Counted from the stretch's first letter, positions 47,503 through 60,018 are shown. The stretch: DNA of 64,000 bases from Sisyra terminalis (GCA_958496175.1 OY292274.1:7502001-7566000); one strand, 5' to 3'. Notes: generated by a model not told the origin, from the sequence alone. Numbers and translations are program-made.

Positions 47503-49984
47503 ATACACCCAATATCACTTTTCTGCAACTTTATTCAATTAATCGTGAACGTAGGCAAAAATTATTAAACATTTAGCCTTTGAAGTTGGATTTAATTACA
47601 TTAACTTCTATTAAGCCTCTCAGCCGGAAGGAAGAAAGACACGAATATAAATGTGTAAGCAAGCGAAAGAATTGTAGTTAATGGCCAAGGCGCTTTATTT
47701 TTATTTATCTCACCTAAAACAACATTTATTTAAATAGTCCATTGCTTTTATCCCTTAACTTTTGTTCAAACCTTTTTGTATTTTAGGGTCAATGTAAGAA
47801 TTTCGTTAAAAACAAATTTTTTACATTTGGCATAATTTAATTAATTCTTCGGTCGTTATACAACATTAGACTTAACTAATCGAGTATTTTTTCAACACTT
47901 TTAATTACCTTCGTAAACTTTTTGGAGAAAAAAATGGTTCTGAGATAAATATACTGACTTGCTCAAAATTTAAAAAATGCATCAAGTAATCATTTGGTAG
48001 ATCCTATATTGGTCGCTATTACCACTTATTGGCAAATTCCGGTCTTAAATAAATTAGCTAGAATTTTTTTTTTATTGAAATAACGATTTTTTAAGTACAT
48101 CTTTTGAGAACTTCTAACCGAATTTGGATATTTGTGATTTTTACTTATTATAAATCAATGATTGAAAGATTTCTATTTGACTAAGGGTGTGTGATTTTTT
48201 GTTAAGCACATTTTGCTTAACTTCCTAATTTCAAAAATATTTCAAGTTATTCTCGTAAAGATCTTTGGTATTTTTTTAAAATTTTTGATCATTATCAATT
48301 GAAACTAAGATATCAAATACTTTTCAAAAAAAAGGCAGTTTTTAGACACTAACTTGTGATAAATACGTTGGGTATTTACAAAAAAAAAAAGTTCAAGATG
48401 TGTTTTACTAATTGAAAAAAGCATATGCAAATCTTTCAGAATTCATAAAATATTCCTGAAATTTCACATATATAAAAGTTCCAAAAAAATCAATAGCTAA
48501 ACACAAATACGTTACGCCATAATTTTATGCTCATTTTTTTCATGGAAATACCTTTATCGAAAAAATCATTTCGAAATTTAAATTTAGATAAAATATTATT
48601 AGCACGTTAGATATTCCATTTAAATTCAAATTTGTTGAATATGAATGAAATCAACATTATCCTGATCCGTTTTCACGATGTAATAGGGACAAATATGGAA
48701 CTGGAACCCCTCGACTAGGCACCAACTTTCCGAACTGTGCAAACCAATTTTATCTTATTCAGCAATTTTATGATTTGAATAATCTACAGGTTGTAAAATT
48801 TTACAAAATTAATGAACGTATCATTCATTACACAACGGCGTACGTATTTTCAACATATTTTAACTCAGAAATACTAAGCTGTATTAAATTAAATTTACTT
48901 TCATTCGCTTTACTTTCCCAAGAAAAGTATAAAATGTTTTTACAGTTCCACATTTTTCAAGTGAATGATCTTGGAAAATAAATTTAATAAGAGAATCATA
49001 TCAACAACACGTAAAATATTTCATCGAAAGAACTTAAAGTAGTTCTTTGTCTACTTTTAGTAATTTTTGTGCTTGTAGTTAATTTCCCATTATGTGAATG
49101 TGTGAGTAGAAGATAATAAATTAAGATAAATATGTTTTTTAACGAAACGCTTGAATAAATAGGCATTAACTCACATCGTTAACTTGATATTTAGTTATTT
49201 TCAAATTGGAATTAAGAAAACAAACATTGAAAATTAGAATAGGCGTGTGATTGGTGAAAAACTTTTCATTAGTTTGAAAACAAATTTACATTGATTTACT
49301 TTACGCTTTATTCGTTTCCAATTAAATGCTGCGTTGTCGCCAATAAAAACAAATTTTCGTTGGAATTTCAGACGAAAAAAAAACTTTAGCTTATCTGAAC
49401 TGATAAACTTTCTTAAAAACTTATGAATTCACTGATAAACTAACACTTAAGGAATGTTTGAATAAATAAACTAAAATAATTTTTGAGAACAATTAAAACT
49501 TGTATAGATATTTTCTTTATTTTTTTTAAAATGGCTTTAATAAAAATAATATTAATATTTATTTTTCTGATTCCATAGTTTGATTGTGCTCTTCATCGAA
49601 GATACCATTCGAACAATAGAATTGATTGGAAAAATGGAAAACAGTTCTAATTTCAGTCTATATGCAGGCATTTTATTATGATTAAACTAACGATTATTTT
49701 TAGCACTAAAGATCTACAACATTTTTACAAATATATAACTATTAAAATATGTTTTTTGAAATGATTAGTTTAATTTTTTCATAGGAGATAGAGTCTACTA
49801 TTATATCGAGTATTGGCATAAAACATCTCCCAAAATGATATTAATTATTTCAAGTTTAACGTTGATAAATATTTTTTAATTTCCGAGTCACAATTAATTA
49901 ATTAATGAATAATAATATATGCCCCATGATTCAATTTCTTCTTTATTACGACGCGTTTCAACAGTTTTTGGCTAATGGTAATGA
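46771..49984. other. AT-rich non-coding stretch with an (AT)n microsatellite
   Basis: No gene recognised. An (AT)n tract with one phase break lies at about 47469-47505. The 68-codon plus-strand frame at 48775-48981 has no recognisable motif. Confidence 0.45.
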
Positions 49985-51541
49985 TTATTTTGTCAGTAGT
50001 AAACAAATTTCATATAAGTTGTTTGTTTTATATAATTTATTTGGATCTATTTTGTATGCTTTGTATAATTCATATTCTTCTAGGGTGTTCATATGAGATT
50101 CTCTGTTGCAAATATATAGTGGCTTAAAATTTGTTTCGAAATTTAAGCATTGATGGTTTTCGTCATAATGAGATTTTGTAAAATTTGAAGTTGTTGTTGA
50201 AGTAGGTTTTTTGGATGTAGGTTCCTTATATCTTGTTCCGAAAGATCTACCAGTTTGGCCAATGTAGAATTTTTCACAGGAACCACATTTAATTTTATAA
50301 ATTTCGGTTTTATTTTTCGTTGTAATTTTGTTGTTCTTCAATTGTTTCAAAATTTTCATCATGTTGCTGTTTGTTGAAAATGCGATATTGAAGTAATTTT
50401 TCTTAAGGAATTTGGTGATTGTAAAACTGAATATATTATTGAAGTTTTATTTTATATATTTTTTGTAATTCTTTTTGTGGAGTTGGAAGAATGGATTTTT
50501 TAGTAAATTTTTATATTATCTTGTTTACGATTGAGCTGTTGTATCCGTTAGTAAGGGCTATATGTTTAATTATCTTAATTTCTCCTTCACGAGCTATAGT
50601 GCTAAGAGGGAACTTGATAGCTCTGTACACTAGACTGTTGTAAGCTGCCATTTTTTGGTTTCTTGGATGAAATGATGATTTATAGATGGATGAGTTTGTT
50701 GTCAGTTTTCTATGTATTGTATTCTATTGTATGACAACTTTCCATTTTCATTGGTGATCGTTGTGTCTCAAAAGTTGATTGTTCCATTTAGTTCGTGTTC
50801 CGAAATGAATTTTATTTTCTGGTTAATTTTGTTTAGATCGCATATCATATTGCCAATCTGTTGGGTAGTTCCATTAAAAAATATAAATGTATCGTCTAAA
50901 TATCTTCCATAATATATAATTTTATTTTTGTAGGTATTGTTCATAATATTTTTGTTTTCAAAGTGATACAGGTAAATGTCGGCTAGTAGTGTAATAAAGA
51001 GGAACCCATGACCAAGCCTTCCTTTTGGTGATAAAATTTTTGATTGAAAGTGAAATAGTTTTGTTGTAAGATTGTGGTTAACAAGTTCATTATGTCGTTG
51101 ATGGTCATATAACTATATATTCTTGATGTTATTGGATTATATTCCGCAATTTGGATTGTTTCTTCGTCAACAGGGATATTTGTGTATAAGTTGACAATGT
51201 CAAATTATGCCATTTTGATGTTCTGTGGAAGCTTTAGGTTTTTAGTATTATTTATAAACGCATATATGTTTTTAAATGAATAATTTTCTTTTAATATGAT
51301 TCCTCATTTGATGGTTTGTACTAATTTTTTGGCTAATCAATATCTAGGAGCAACTTTATAATCCACTACCAGAAGGATAGGCATTTATTTTATGGATTTT
51401 GGGCATGCAGTAATGGAGCTTGAGGTTTTATTTGCTTGAGGAATCTTGTTGAAAAATCGTTTTCAAAAAGATAGTCGTTTTCATTTATGATCTTGTATAA
51501 AGTTTTGGTGAAGTTTGGAGTTGTATCTTCTGTCATGTTAA
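49985..51541 (-). pseudogene. Penelope-like element: RT and GIY-YIG endonuclease
   Basis: On the minus strand EGLVMGSSL (about 51010) is followed after a frameshift by LLADIYLYHF. The catalytic block YYGRYLDDTFIFFNGTT lies at about 50900, and DLNKINQKIKF and further PLE RT sequence follow. The 125-residue frame 50362-49985 is the endonuclease: IYKIKCGSCEKFYIGQTGRS then FGTRYKE, with GIY-YIG tyrosines and the GQTGRS..TR motif, ending in a tail rich in E, Y and N. RT has stops and frameshifts, but the endonuclease frame is open over its full length. The 5' part continues beyond a Helitron at 53998. Confidence 0.9.
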
Positions 51542-53997
51542 TCTATACTAATATATAAAATTCTTACGTCTGTCTGTACATTTCGATTTTTAACCCAATT
51601 TTTGGGTAAATATTTGTTTCAAGAGGCCCTTATTCCAAATTTAACATTTTTAAAATTTTTGTCTGTCTGTCTGTCTGTCTGTGTGTCCCGATTTAACTAA
51701 AGAACGGAACAACCGAATTTAATGAAATTTGGTATTAAGATACAACACAATTTCCCACAGACTATAGGCTACTTATCATTCTAAAGAAATAATAAGGGAA
51801 GGTATTACCAAGGGATGAAATAAGAAATTTTTACACTAGACAGGTGAGTTATGTATCATTGGAAAGGTAATTAAAAGTTAGAAAATAATCTGTAAAAATA
51901 TTTTTAATTGAACTGATAAAAAGCACCGTAAATTCAATTTAAATTTTGAAAAATTGCCTCTTTGAAATATAAACCTTTATATATATACAACACATATTTG
52001 ATGTTATAGCGTAATGGCTTACGTATCTAACATTCTGATGCTCCTAATTATTAAGACGTGGGTTCGAATCTTACAGTAAACTTTTTTTTTTATTTTTTTT
52101 TTTACAAAATTGTTGTAAATAGATCCTTACAATTGCTCAATAAGGACATATTAACGAAAAAAAGTAATAGTAGCAATAATAATAATAGTAATAAAACTTA
52201 AAGAAAATACGTTTTTAAAACCGTGCATACATAAAATCCTGTATTTATAGATCCCCTCTGACTGATGAAATTTTAATATTCGATGTATTCCTTATAAGGA
52301 GTAGACATTTGATAAGATTTTTTTTTTAAATTCCTACCCTAAAAGAGTAAAAGGGGTGACTACGTTTGTATGAGAAAATGTAGAGTTAATCAACAATCGA
52401 AATTTTGAATTTAATAAGTGTAATTTAAAACTTATTATTAATTATTTAACTATAAATTTCTTCTTTTTTTTTATATCATTTTAATAACAACGTTTTAAAT
52501 AACGTTATTTCACTAAATTAGTATGAAAGTGTATGTAGTACTTATTCTAACTAAGCGATTTTTAATTTTTGATTGTTTTTCAACAATCAAACTTTTTAAA
52601 ACCTAATTTTTATCAACCAATGATTGTGACCTGGAGCAATTATTTATTCTTCTGAAAAACATTAAGGGAGCAATTATTTGTCACATATTTCATTATCAAT
52701 CTTATCAATCAAAATATAAAATCTTCCAAACCAACTTTTCTTCGGTATTTAGAAAAATTTGAAAATCAATTATTGTTATTGAAAATGTATAAAATATTCT
52801 TATTTCCGTCCACGTTTTCTACCTATTTCCAACAATTTTGTATGTACAACGTCCAAATGTGCGAAATCGAATTGCTTTTTAGTAATGATATCAAAGTAAA
52901 GAAGGTCATAATTTTTTTCGTTTTACATTGTATTTTCCAAATAAAAGCATATTTGTGTCGATGAAATTTGGAAAATGGTTTTCTTATACGATGCAGATAT
53001 ATAATAAGAAAGGGGTTTTGATAATTCCTCCCCTAAAAAAGTGAAAAATGGTGGCAAAGTTTGTACGGCATAACGTCTATTCAACAATCGAAATTTTAAG
53101 TTTAATTATTAAAATATGTTCGTTATAGACGAAACGTTTTATCGCTTAAAATAAAACAATGTTGATTTATTATTAGATTCAAAAACGTAGGATCTGCTTA
53201 AAAATTTAAACTCTAATATATATATCTGAAAAAGGTTAAGTTCATAAGTGAGCATTAAGTTTTTTGGCTTTCACATATTGTAAACCTAAAAATCCGAAAT
53301 ACGTATTCACAAATAAATACATTAGTGAGCGAATATCGAGTAGCGAGCAATTCGGCGAACTAAAAGGAAATGATTTAATTATATAGTTGAAATTCAGATA
53401 TTTTAGTAATAAGTGCATAGATACACAATGGTTATACTTGATTATGGAGGAACTGGGTTTCGTTCAATTGAACAAATTTTAATTTCTCGGTAGTTTCGTA
53501 CATTGCAGTAGTGAAATAGTTTCGAGAAAAGGGTTCATTCGAGAGTCGAGACAATGAAATGTTATTTTTACTAATATTATAAATATCTAGGCGAGTGTTT
53601 TGATAACTTTTGACTGTTTTAAGTTATAATTATGACTGACTTTATAGAACTTAACGATAGTTTTTATTTATGTATAAATGCTGATTGATTTACGGATTAA
53701 TTGGTTCACGGTAGGTATACCTACCGTAGGTATACGGTTTTTTTAGGTACTTTTTAGATATTTATAATTATTTTTTGAAAATGAATTGATCATTATATAC
53801 AACTATTTTATTCTAAGTAACAGTTTATTAAATTTGTATTTTTAAAGTTGACAAAATAGTGTTCTTAAGTATGATTATGTTTTTCGTAAAAGAAATAAAA
53901 AAAAAATAATTTTCATATGCCACAACAAATAGCAAATTTAAAAAGAAAATATAATCTACACCTACGTTACGCAGACGAAGTCGCGGGCATCAGCTAG
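51542..53997 (+). mobile_element. Complete Helitron inserted in the PLE
   Basis: It starts TCTATACTAATATATAAAA after A51541 and ends GTCGCGGGCATCAGCTAG before T53998. PLE reading resumes on both sides. At 2456 bp it is the longest complete copy of the family here. It carries a (TCTG)n tract at about 51660, a tRNA-like block, the palindrome at 53709-53726 and the 3' hairpin. The plus-strand frame 52773-52964 is not a gene. Confidence 0.92.
52002..52076 (+). promoter_or_regulatory. tRNA-like Pol III promoter block (copy 3)
   Basis: A box TAGCGTAATGGC and B box GGTTCGAATC are 46 bases apart, with a possible T-arm stem GTGGG/CTTAC. A long T-tract (from about 52082) follows within ten bases and would serve as a Pol III terminator. 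GTATC/GATGC could form part of an anticodon stem, but the loop is over-long. Confidence 0.6.
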
Positions 53998-54140
53998 TAA
54001 TATTATATTCTTTAATGAATTATTCCGTTTTGTTTGTACGATCTTCCTTGTTAATGATTACGATGATTTTTCCATTACCGGCGTTTGTGATATAAGCGTT
54101 ATTTTTGTGAATTATTTCTTTTTTGTTTCTTTTATATTGT
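53998..54140 (-). pseudogene. PLE N-terminal piece beyond the Helitron
   Basis: On the minus strand it reads ITNAGNGKIIVIINKEDRTN. This corresponds to the PLE motif ADKGN.TVVM.K.DY, located upstream of RT. The continuation across the Helitron is NMTEDTTPNFTKTLYKIINE at 51480-51541. Similarity ends where an imperfect inverted repeat begins. Confidence 0.72.
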
Positions 54141-54215
54141 TAATATTAGTCATGGAACATTAACAATATAAAAGAAAAAAATCACAAATATAACGCCCAT
54201 ATCACAAAATCCGAT
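54077..54215. repeat. Imperfect inverted repeat at the PLE 5' edge
   Basis: TTTCTTTTATATTGTTAAT (near 54127) and ATTAACAATATAAAAGAAA (near 54153) form a perfect hairpin. Weaker complementarity extends outward to 54077 and 54215 (GTGATATAAGCGTTA against TAACGCCCATATCAC). PLE copies are known for partial inverted or tandem arrangements at their ends, so this may be a rearranged second PLE end. Confidence 0.6.
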
Positions 54216-54221
54216 AAAGAA

Positions 54222-54876
54222 AAGCGTATTTAAAGCTCTTACAATGTTGTGGGGTAATTATTATTCAAATTAAAATAGTATTTATTGAAAAAAATATAAA
54301 TAGGAAGCAAAAGTTTAAAATAAATTTTGTGATAAGTAATAAAATCGTCTGCTAGCCAAAGAGGTTAAATGACTAGAGTGAACGTGCTCCATAAACTCAT
54401 GTTAAACTTAAACTTTCTTTTCCCCACAATTTTCCAAGTGATAGTACCTCTTCCACAGCATATTTCTATAAAAAATATTCTCTCCCCTTTTCGCCGACAT
54501 AGAAAAAAGGTGAGAATTGTGACGGTTAATATGCGTTTGCCGACCACAAGAGAGCGCTGAGCTTAAAAAAAAAATTAGGGGACCCGGTTGACTTATTTAT
54601 TTGTATAGGAGAAAATATATTTTATAAAAATATACTGTGGAAGGGGTACAATCACTCGAAAAATTGAGGGGAAATGAAAGTTTAAATTTAACATGGGGTT
54701 TATTGAGCACGTTCACTCTAATCATTCAACCTCTTTAGCTAGCAAACGATTTTATTACTTATCACGAAATTTATTTTAAACTTAAACTAAATTTATTTTA
54801 TATTTTTTTTCAATAAGTACTATTTTAATTTGAATAATAATTACCCAACAACATTTTTAAAGCTTTAAATACGCTT
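54222..54876. mobile_element. Palindromic MITE-like element, ~655 bp
   Basis: The ends AAGCGTATTTAAAGCT and their complement flank arms of about 265 bp (54222-54487 and 54609-54876). Paired blocks include GTGAACGTGCTCCATAAACT and CACGTTCACTCTA. The open frames on both strands at 54365-54560 lie within arm and core sequence and show no motif. No target duplication was settled. Confidence 0.78.
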
Positions 54877-57218
54877 AAGTAGAATAGTATATATAATTAT
54901 TGCAGCTTTTTAGTGTTATATCCCATAAACCAATTGACCTAAGAAAGCTAGGGTACGACGCTCAGTACGACACGTATGTACTTTAATTCCTCTATCTCTT
55001 AAACTATTGCAAATCTCATAATAAAACTTCTAGTATATCATAAGTGTACTTTAGGCTATATTTTGAAATAAAAAAATCAGAAATCAAAATGGTCGAAGTT
55101 ACTAAAATATAATTTGAAAAGTTTATTTCCGGTTTTGTATATTAAAAAAAATAAAAATATCTAGTTTTATTTTTTGTTTAGAAAGAACAGTATATGTTCT
55201 ATTTAAATCACCATATTTAATATTTAAAAAAAAAAATCAAAAAATACGAATTTCAATAACGACAATTCTTTAGAAGCTTATAACTTGATAAATAATCATC
55301 ATTCGAAAAAATATTTTGTGTCCTCATTCATACTTACTGGAAGTATAATTATGCCGAATATGAACAAAATTCAGAACGTCACTTTTTTTCTTCGCTGTCC
55401 GCTTCACGTGAAATGCTCCAAAAGCATTTTCATTAAATGGCTTTTGCCAGAAAAATATGCAAATTATGAAGACTAGAAACACTATTTAAATGACGCGTAA
55501 AAAAAACGAAATTTCAATATTTGGAAAATGATTCAAATCGAGCTTTTTCTTTAAAAACCTTTTTCCTGGAAAATATGCTAGCAACTTTTTTTTTTAATCT
55601 CGAGCGACAAAAAAACCAATTAGCTTAGCGCAAAAAAGGCATTATTTTAATATTTAAAGAAAAGCTCTTAACGTCAAATAAGCACTACATAGGATTTTCC
55701 TGGAAAATAAACGGGCAACAATTTTTTTTTCCCAGAACTCTTGAACGACAAAAAAAACACCAAAATATTATGTAGTTATCATCAATTTGTTTTAGTTGCA
55801 AGGATTTTTTATTTTTAAATAATTTGCACTTTGTTATTATTGCGCAACGTTTCACAAAACCATTTTTTTTTATTCCAATGTTTGTTGTTTATAGTTGTAC
55901 AGGAAGTTATTTTTAATAAAAGAAAGTTTTAATTCTGTATGTAAATTTTTTTTGAAATTACAAACTGTTGGTTTTTAAATCAAAAATAAATATTTTTTTA
56001 GAGAGTCAACATTCAAGTCTTAAACTGTTTTTTATTATTGTTTTTCCGTTTTCTTGATGTTTAAATTTGTACCCAAATGTTAACGTGATTGCGGTGAAAT
56101 CTGCATAACTGTGAAATTACATGAAGGGGATACGTTCTGAAAATACAATAATATTAATGCAATCTGGAAAGCTTTTGAGATTGTAAAAGAACAAGAGTGA
56201 ATTGATTCTACTTGGGCGCGTTTTCTGCTCAACCACATTATTCATGAAGAAACAGTGTAATAGCAACTTTGCTCCGATAATTATCAAATTGGAAACGTTT
56301 GTAATTTCACGTTATGTGTAGTATGGTAGTATGTACAATTTATAGATAGAATTTATCTGTACAACTACTTGAAACTCAAAGATAACTTATCATAGAGTGT
56401 AAAGGATTCCTTATATCTTCATACATTATGAACTTGTTTCTAACTATATGGTTAAATGTCAAGTGGAGGAATAAATAAATCACATTTCACAGTCTACAAT
56501 TCTAGAATAAACTCACATAGGTATGTGCGAGGAAAAACTTTCGTAAAAACAACTGAATTAAATTGTCATTTGAATTTAAAACATGTTATGAATGCATTCA
56601 ATTTGTGTCGCACGAATTATTTCACAATCCGATAAAAAGTAGCGCAAGTTCGAATGTCTGTCTCGTCCACTTGTTAGAAAAGTTTCGTCTTTGAAAAGTC
56701 GCGTTCATATTAAATATGGCACACCGTATTTAATAATCTCCCCGGTCTTGTGAGTAATTGCTTTTTGTTTAAAATCAAAATGCGAGACGAGGAATAATTA
56801 AATGCCACGATAAAAAAGCACACAGACGATTATTTGTGAATATAAAAAATTTCATTTGGAAATTTTCTGCCATTATTTTTCACCACACAGTTCATAATTC
56901 TCAACTTGTTAACGTAAAATATTGTGGTCTAGATAAAGGATTAGAGAAAATTTATTACACCTTCTTTCTAACGTGTCATAAGATCGTTTGAAATTTGCTT
57001 AAAGCTTTTAATCAAACTGGTCCGATAAAAAAGCTTTAATTAGTACGGAGATAAAACAAAAACTATGAAGTTTTTATTTGCGTTAAAAAAATTTTTTCAT
57101 GGATAAAATTTTAAAAAGGATATTATATCTCTCTTTTAATTCATCCAAAAAATCAACAAAACGCTTTATCGAAATGTATAATCTCGAACAATAATTCTTA
57201 TCTACATATAAACATAAA
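54877..57218. other. Non-coding stretch with a dispersed repeat unit
   Basis: No gene recognised. About 55683-55785 (ACTACATAGGATTTTCC ... ACCAAAATATTATGTAGTTA) matches 61967-62062 in the same orientation, and a diverged tandem version lies just upstream at about 55550-55620. A plus-strand frame at 55285-55476 has no motif I can name. Confidence 0.45.
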
Positions 57219-57328
57219 TTAGCTGATCCCCACGACTTCGTCTGCGTAACGTAGGTGTTTGGTAATATTTTCTTTTTGGATTTGTCCAAAAACAACTATT
57301 TTGTCGACTTTAAAAGACAAATTTGACT

Positions 57329-57578
57329 CGTTTATTTTGAAAGTGGCGTAAGTCCATTTCAAGGACGATCTATATGGTGATTCTTCTTCTTGTAACTAGA
57401 ACAAAGTATATTAATTATTTTACTACTAAGTTTTCAGAAATTACTGATTTCATTTTCAAAATGCCACAAAAACGCCAAGTATTCCCTCCTCGTGAGTATC
57501 TTATGTTCCTATGGTTAAAAATAATAACATTATAGGGACTGTTATTGAAATGGACTTAACTCACTTTCAAAATAAACG
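57329..57578. mobile_element. 250-bp MITE inside a Helitron
   Basis: The ends CGTTTATTTTGAAAGTG and CACTTTCAAAATAAACG are perfect inverted repeats, and homology continues through AAGTCCATTTCAA. Comparison with the Helitron at 46375 shows that Helitron sequence is interrupted at this position. A target duplication is not evident because the junctions contain small indels. Confidence 0.72.
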
Positions 57579-57695
57579 GTTCATTGAATAAAGTGTTGCT
57601 TAGAATACAATAGTTGTTGGTAATAATCCATTAATTTTCAAAAAATATTTATTAATATTTTATATATAATGAGTTGAATCTATTGCGTATACCAA

Positions 57696-57713
57696 CGGTA
57701 GGAATTCCTACCG
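57696..57713. repeat. Symmetric variant of the Helitron palindrome
   Basis: CGGTAGGAATTCCTACCG differs from the other four copies at two positions that mirror each other (TATA to AATT at the centre), so the palindrome stays perfect. Confidence 0.9.
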
Positions 57714-58570
57714 TGAACCAAATAATCTGTAAATCAATCAGCATCTTTACATAAATAAAAAATATCGTCAAGTTTAATAAATTCGGTCTTAATTATGACT
57801 TAAAACAGTAAAAAGTTTTCAAAAATACTCGCGTCTAAATATCAGAAGTTAAAGGTCTAGATTTTTGAATATAAGTAGGAATCTCATCTCACTGTTCGAT
57901 TCCCGAATGAACCCTTGTCCCAAAACTATTACACTACTGTAATGTACAACACTACCGCGAAATTGAAATTTGTACAAATGCATGAAACCCAGTTCCTCCA
58001 TAATCAAGTGTAGCTATTGTGTGATCTATACTCTTATTATTAAAATATCTGAATTTCAACTTTATAAATTCGGATAATAGAACCTAGATCCTGATGGCCG
58101 ATTTATATGTAAAAAAAAAATTATAATTGAACCATATTGGATAGTCTCGAATTCACCATACACGATTTGGCGTATGCCTTTTGCTCAGGAAGAGCATTTC
58201 AAATTTCTTTTATCATTATTGTTTCCTGTATATTTAATATTCAAAACACTCCCCCTCCCCCTTTAAAATTCTTTCATTCATTCTTTCTCTATCAATAGGA
58301 GCTCCTAACTATAGCTAACAAAAATGCCAATAAGGATTTCCTTTCAGTTTGCCGAGTTTCAGGGGGTAGATACTGGTTAACTAATATGTTTATTTGTGAT
58401 TACGTATTTCGTATTTTAAGATTTACAGTTTGTGAAAACCAAAAACTTTATCCTCACTTTAAAACTTAACTTAACATTTTCAGATATATTTACTTACAGA
58501 GTTTAAATTTTTAGTCAGACCCTTTATAAGTTTTTGGACTTAATAATAAACTACCTTTGTTTTATATTAA

Positions 58571-58937
58571 GCAGTAATAATATTTCGTCTTTAACGGCAC
58601 TGTAATAATGAAATGGCTTTCTACCAGTCGATAAAACATATGCAAATTTCCTTATTTTTGCTTAGCACTAATTCTTATTACTCCAATAAAATTTATCGTT
58701 CTAAAACCAAATTTCTTCCCATTCAATTTTCTGTTTAGTATTTGGTATGAACATTAGCAGTGTGGAAGGTAAAACTGATAATGCTTTAATCATTGCACTT
58801 TTTCAGTTGAGGTTTATAAGGCGGTATAAGTGGTCCCAACCGACAGAGGGTGAATAGCATTTTGAAAAAGGGAGAGTGGTTTTATGAAAGAGTATAGAAT
58901 TTTAAGTTTTAATAATACATTAAACCTAAAATATTCA
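58571..58937. other. Short non-coding stretch
   Basis: Probable Helitron-derived or flanking DNA without a recognised end or gene. Confidence 0.35.
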
Positions 58938-59893
58938 TCTTCTATATATATAAAAGAAAGTCGTGTTAGTTACACTATTTGTAACTCAAGAACGGATGAA
59001 CCAATTTGACTGAAAATTTGTAGGAAGGTAGATAAGACTAGGGGAAGGACATAGGATACTTTTTACCCCGTTCGTTCCCGTGGGACGTGCCTTTTTGAAA
59101 TGAAAATGTTTTCATACTTAATAAACATTTAATAGAATTATACGGTAATAGCACATTCGCTTACGTATCTGATATTCTAATGCTCACAATAAAAGAGACG
59201 TGGGTTCGAATCCTAAAGTAACCTTTTTTTTTTATTTTTTTTTACAAAATTGTTGAAAATTAATCCTTAGTGTTGCTCAATAAGGAAATATTAACGAAAA
59301 AACTAACAGTAGTAGTAAAAAAAATAATTATATTACTAGAGCTTAAAGTAAATACGTTTTTAAAACCGTGCATACATAAAATCGTGTAATTATATATTTC
59401 CTCTGCCAGATGAAATTTTAATATTCTATGTATTCCTTATAAGAAGTAGGCATGTGAAAAGATTTTTTTTTGGAAAATTCCTACCCTAAAAGAGTGAATT
59501 GAGGTGATTAAGTTTCTTTGAAAAAATGTAGAGTTAATCAACAATCGAAATTTTGAATTTACTAAGTGTAATTAATAAATAAATAATTAATTAATAATAA
59601 GTTTCTGTTTTTGTAATATCATTTTAACTTTAGCATTTTAAATAACGTCATTTCACTTAATTAGTATGAAAGTTTAGGTAGTAGGTACTTATACCAAATA
59701 CCATAGAAGCGGTTTTTAATTTTTGTTTGTTTTTCAACAATCAAACTTTTTAAAATCTAATTTTTATGAAGCAATGATTGTGAACTGGAACAATTATATA
59801 TTCTGCTAAAAAGCATTTAGGAAGCAATTTTTTGTCATATAACAACAATTGGTTTTCAAATTGTTTTAAATACCGAAGAAGAGTTAGTATAGA

Positions 59894-59931
<38 letters not shown>

Positions 59932-60018
59932 TTATTGATGATAATGAAATATGACAACAAATTGCTTCCATAATGCTTTTCTGCAGAATATATAATTGCT
60001 CTAGGTTGCAATCATCTA
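58938..60018 (+). mobile_element. Chimeric Helitron segment: second-family 5' end with main-family interior
   Basis: It starts TCTTCTATATATATAAAAGA then GTCGTGTTAGTTACACTATT, a 5' end also present at 60656. From about 59105 it switches to main-family interior, with a tRNA-like block, and then to sequence of the 52600 type in a rearranged order with an (AT)n tract at 59896-59928. It has no CTAG end. A main-family Helitron begins at 60019. Confidence 0.65.
59143..59217 (+). promoter_or_regulatory. tRNA-like Pol III promoter block (copy 4)
   Basis: The A-box region reads TAGCACATTCGCTTACG and the B box GGTTCGAATCC, an exact match to the B-box consensus. A T-tract follows at about 59224. This is the copy with the best B box. 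Confidence 0.6.

Larger units (their letters stand above)
57219..58570 (-). mobile_element. Helitron 3' portion, interrupted by a MITE
   Basis: The minus-strand terminus is GTCGTGGGGATCAGCTAA, with CTAA in place of CTAG (allowed by CTRR), followed by T on that strand. Interior homology to the family runs past the palindrome at 57696-57713 to about 58570. No 5'-TC end was located. A 250-bp inverted-repeat element interrupts it at 57329-57578. Confidence 0.72.

Noticed and set aside
47469..47505. (AT)n tract as a Helitron 5' end
   Set aside because: No TC start with the family sequence, and no 3' end or interior homology follows.
51660..51682. (GTCT)n repeat as an independent microsatellite
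   Set aside because: It occurs at the same place in several Helitrons and is part of their 5' region.
54365..54560. Pair of overlapping 60-63-residue frames on opposite strands
   Set aside because: They lie in the arm and core of a palindromic element and have no recognised motif.
57083..57295. 70-residue minus-strand frame
   Set aside because: It covers the Helitron 3' terminus (TQTKSWGSA is the translated hairpin) and flanking DNA.
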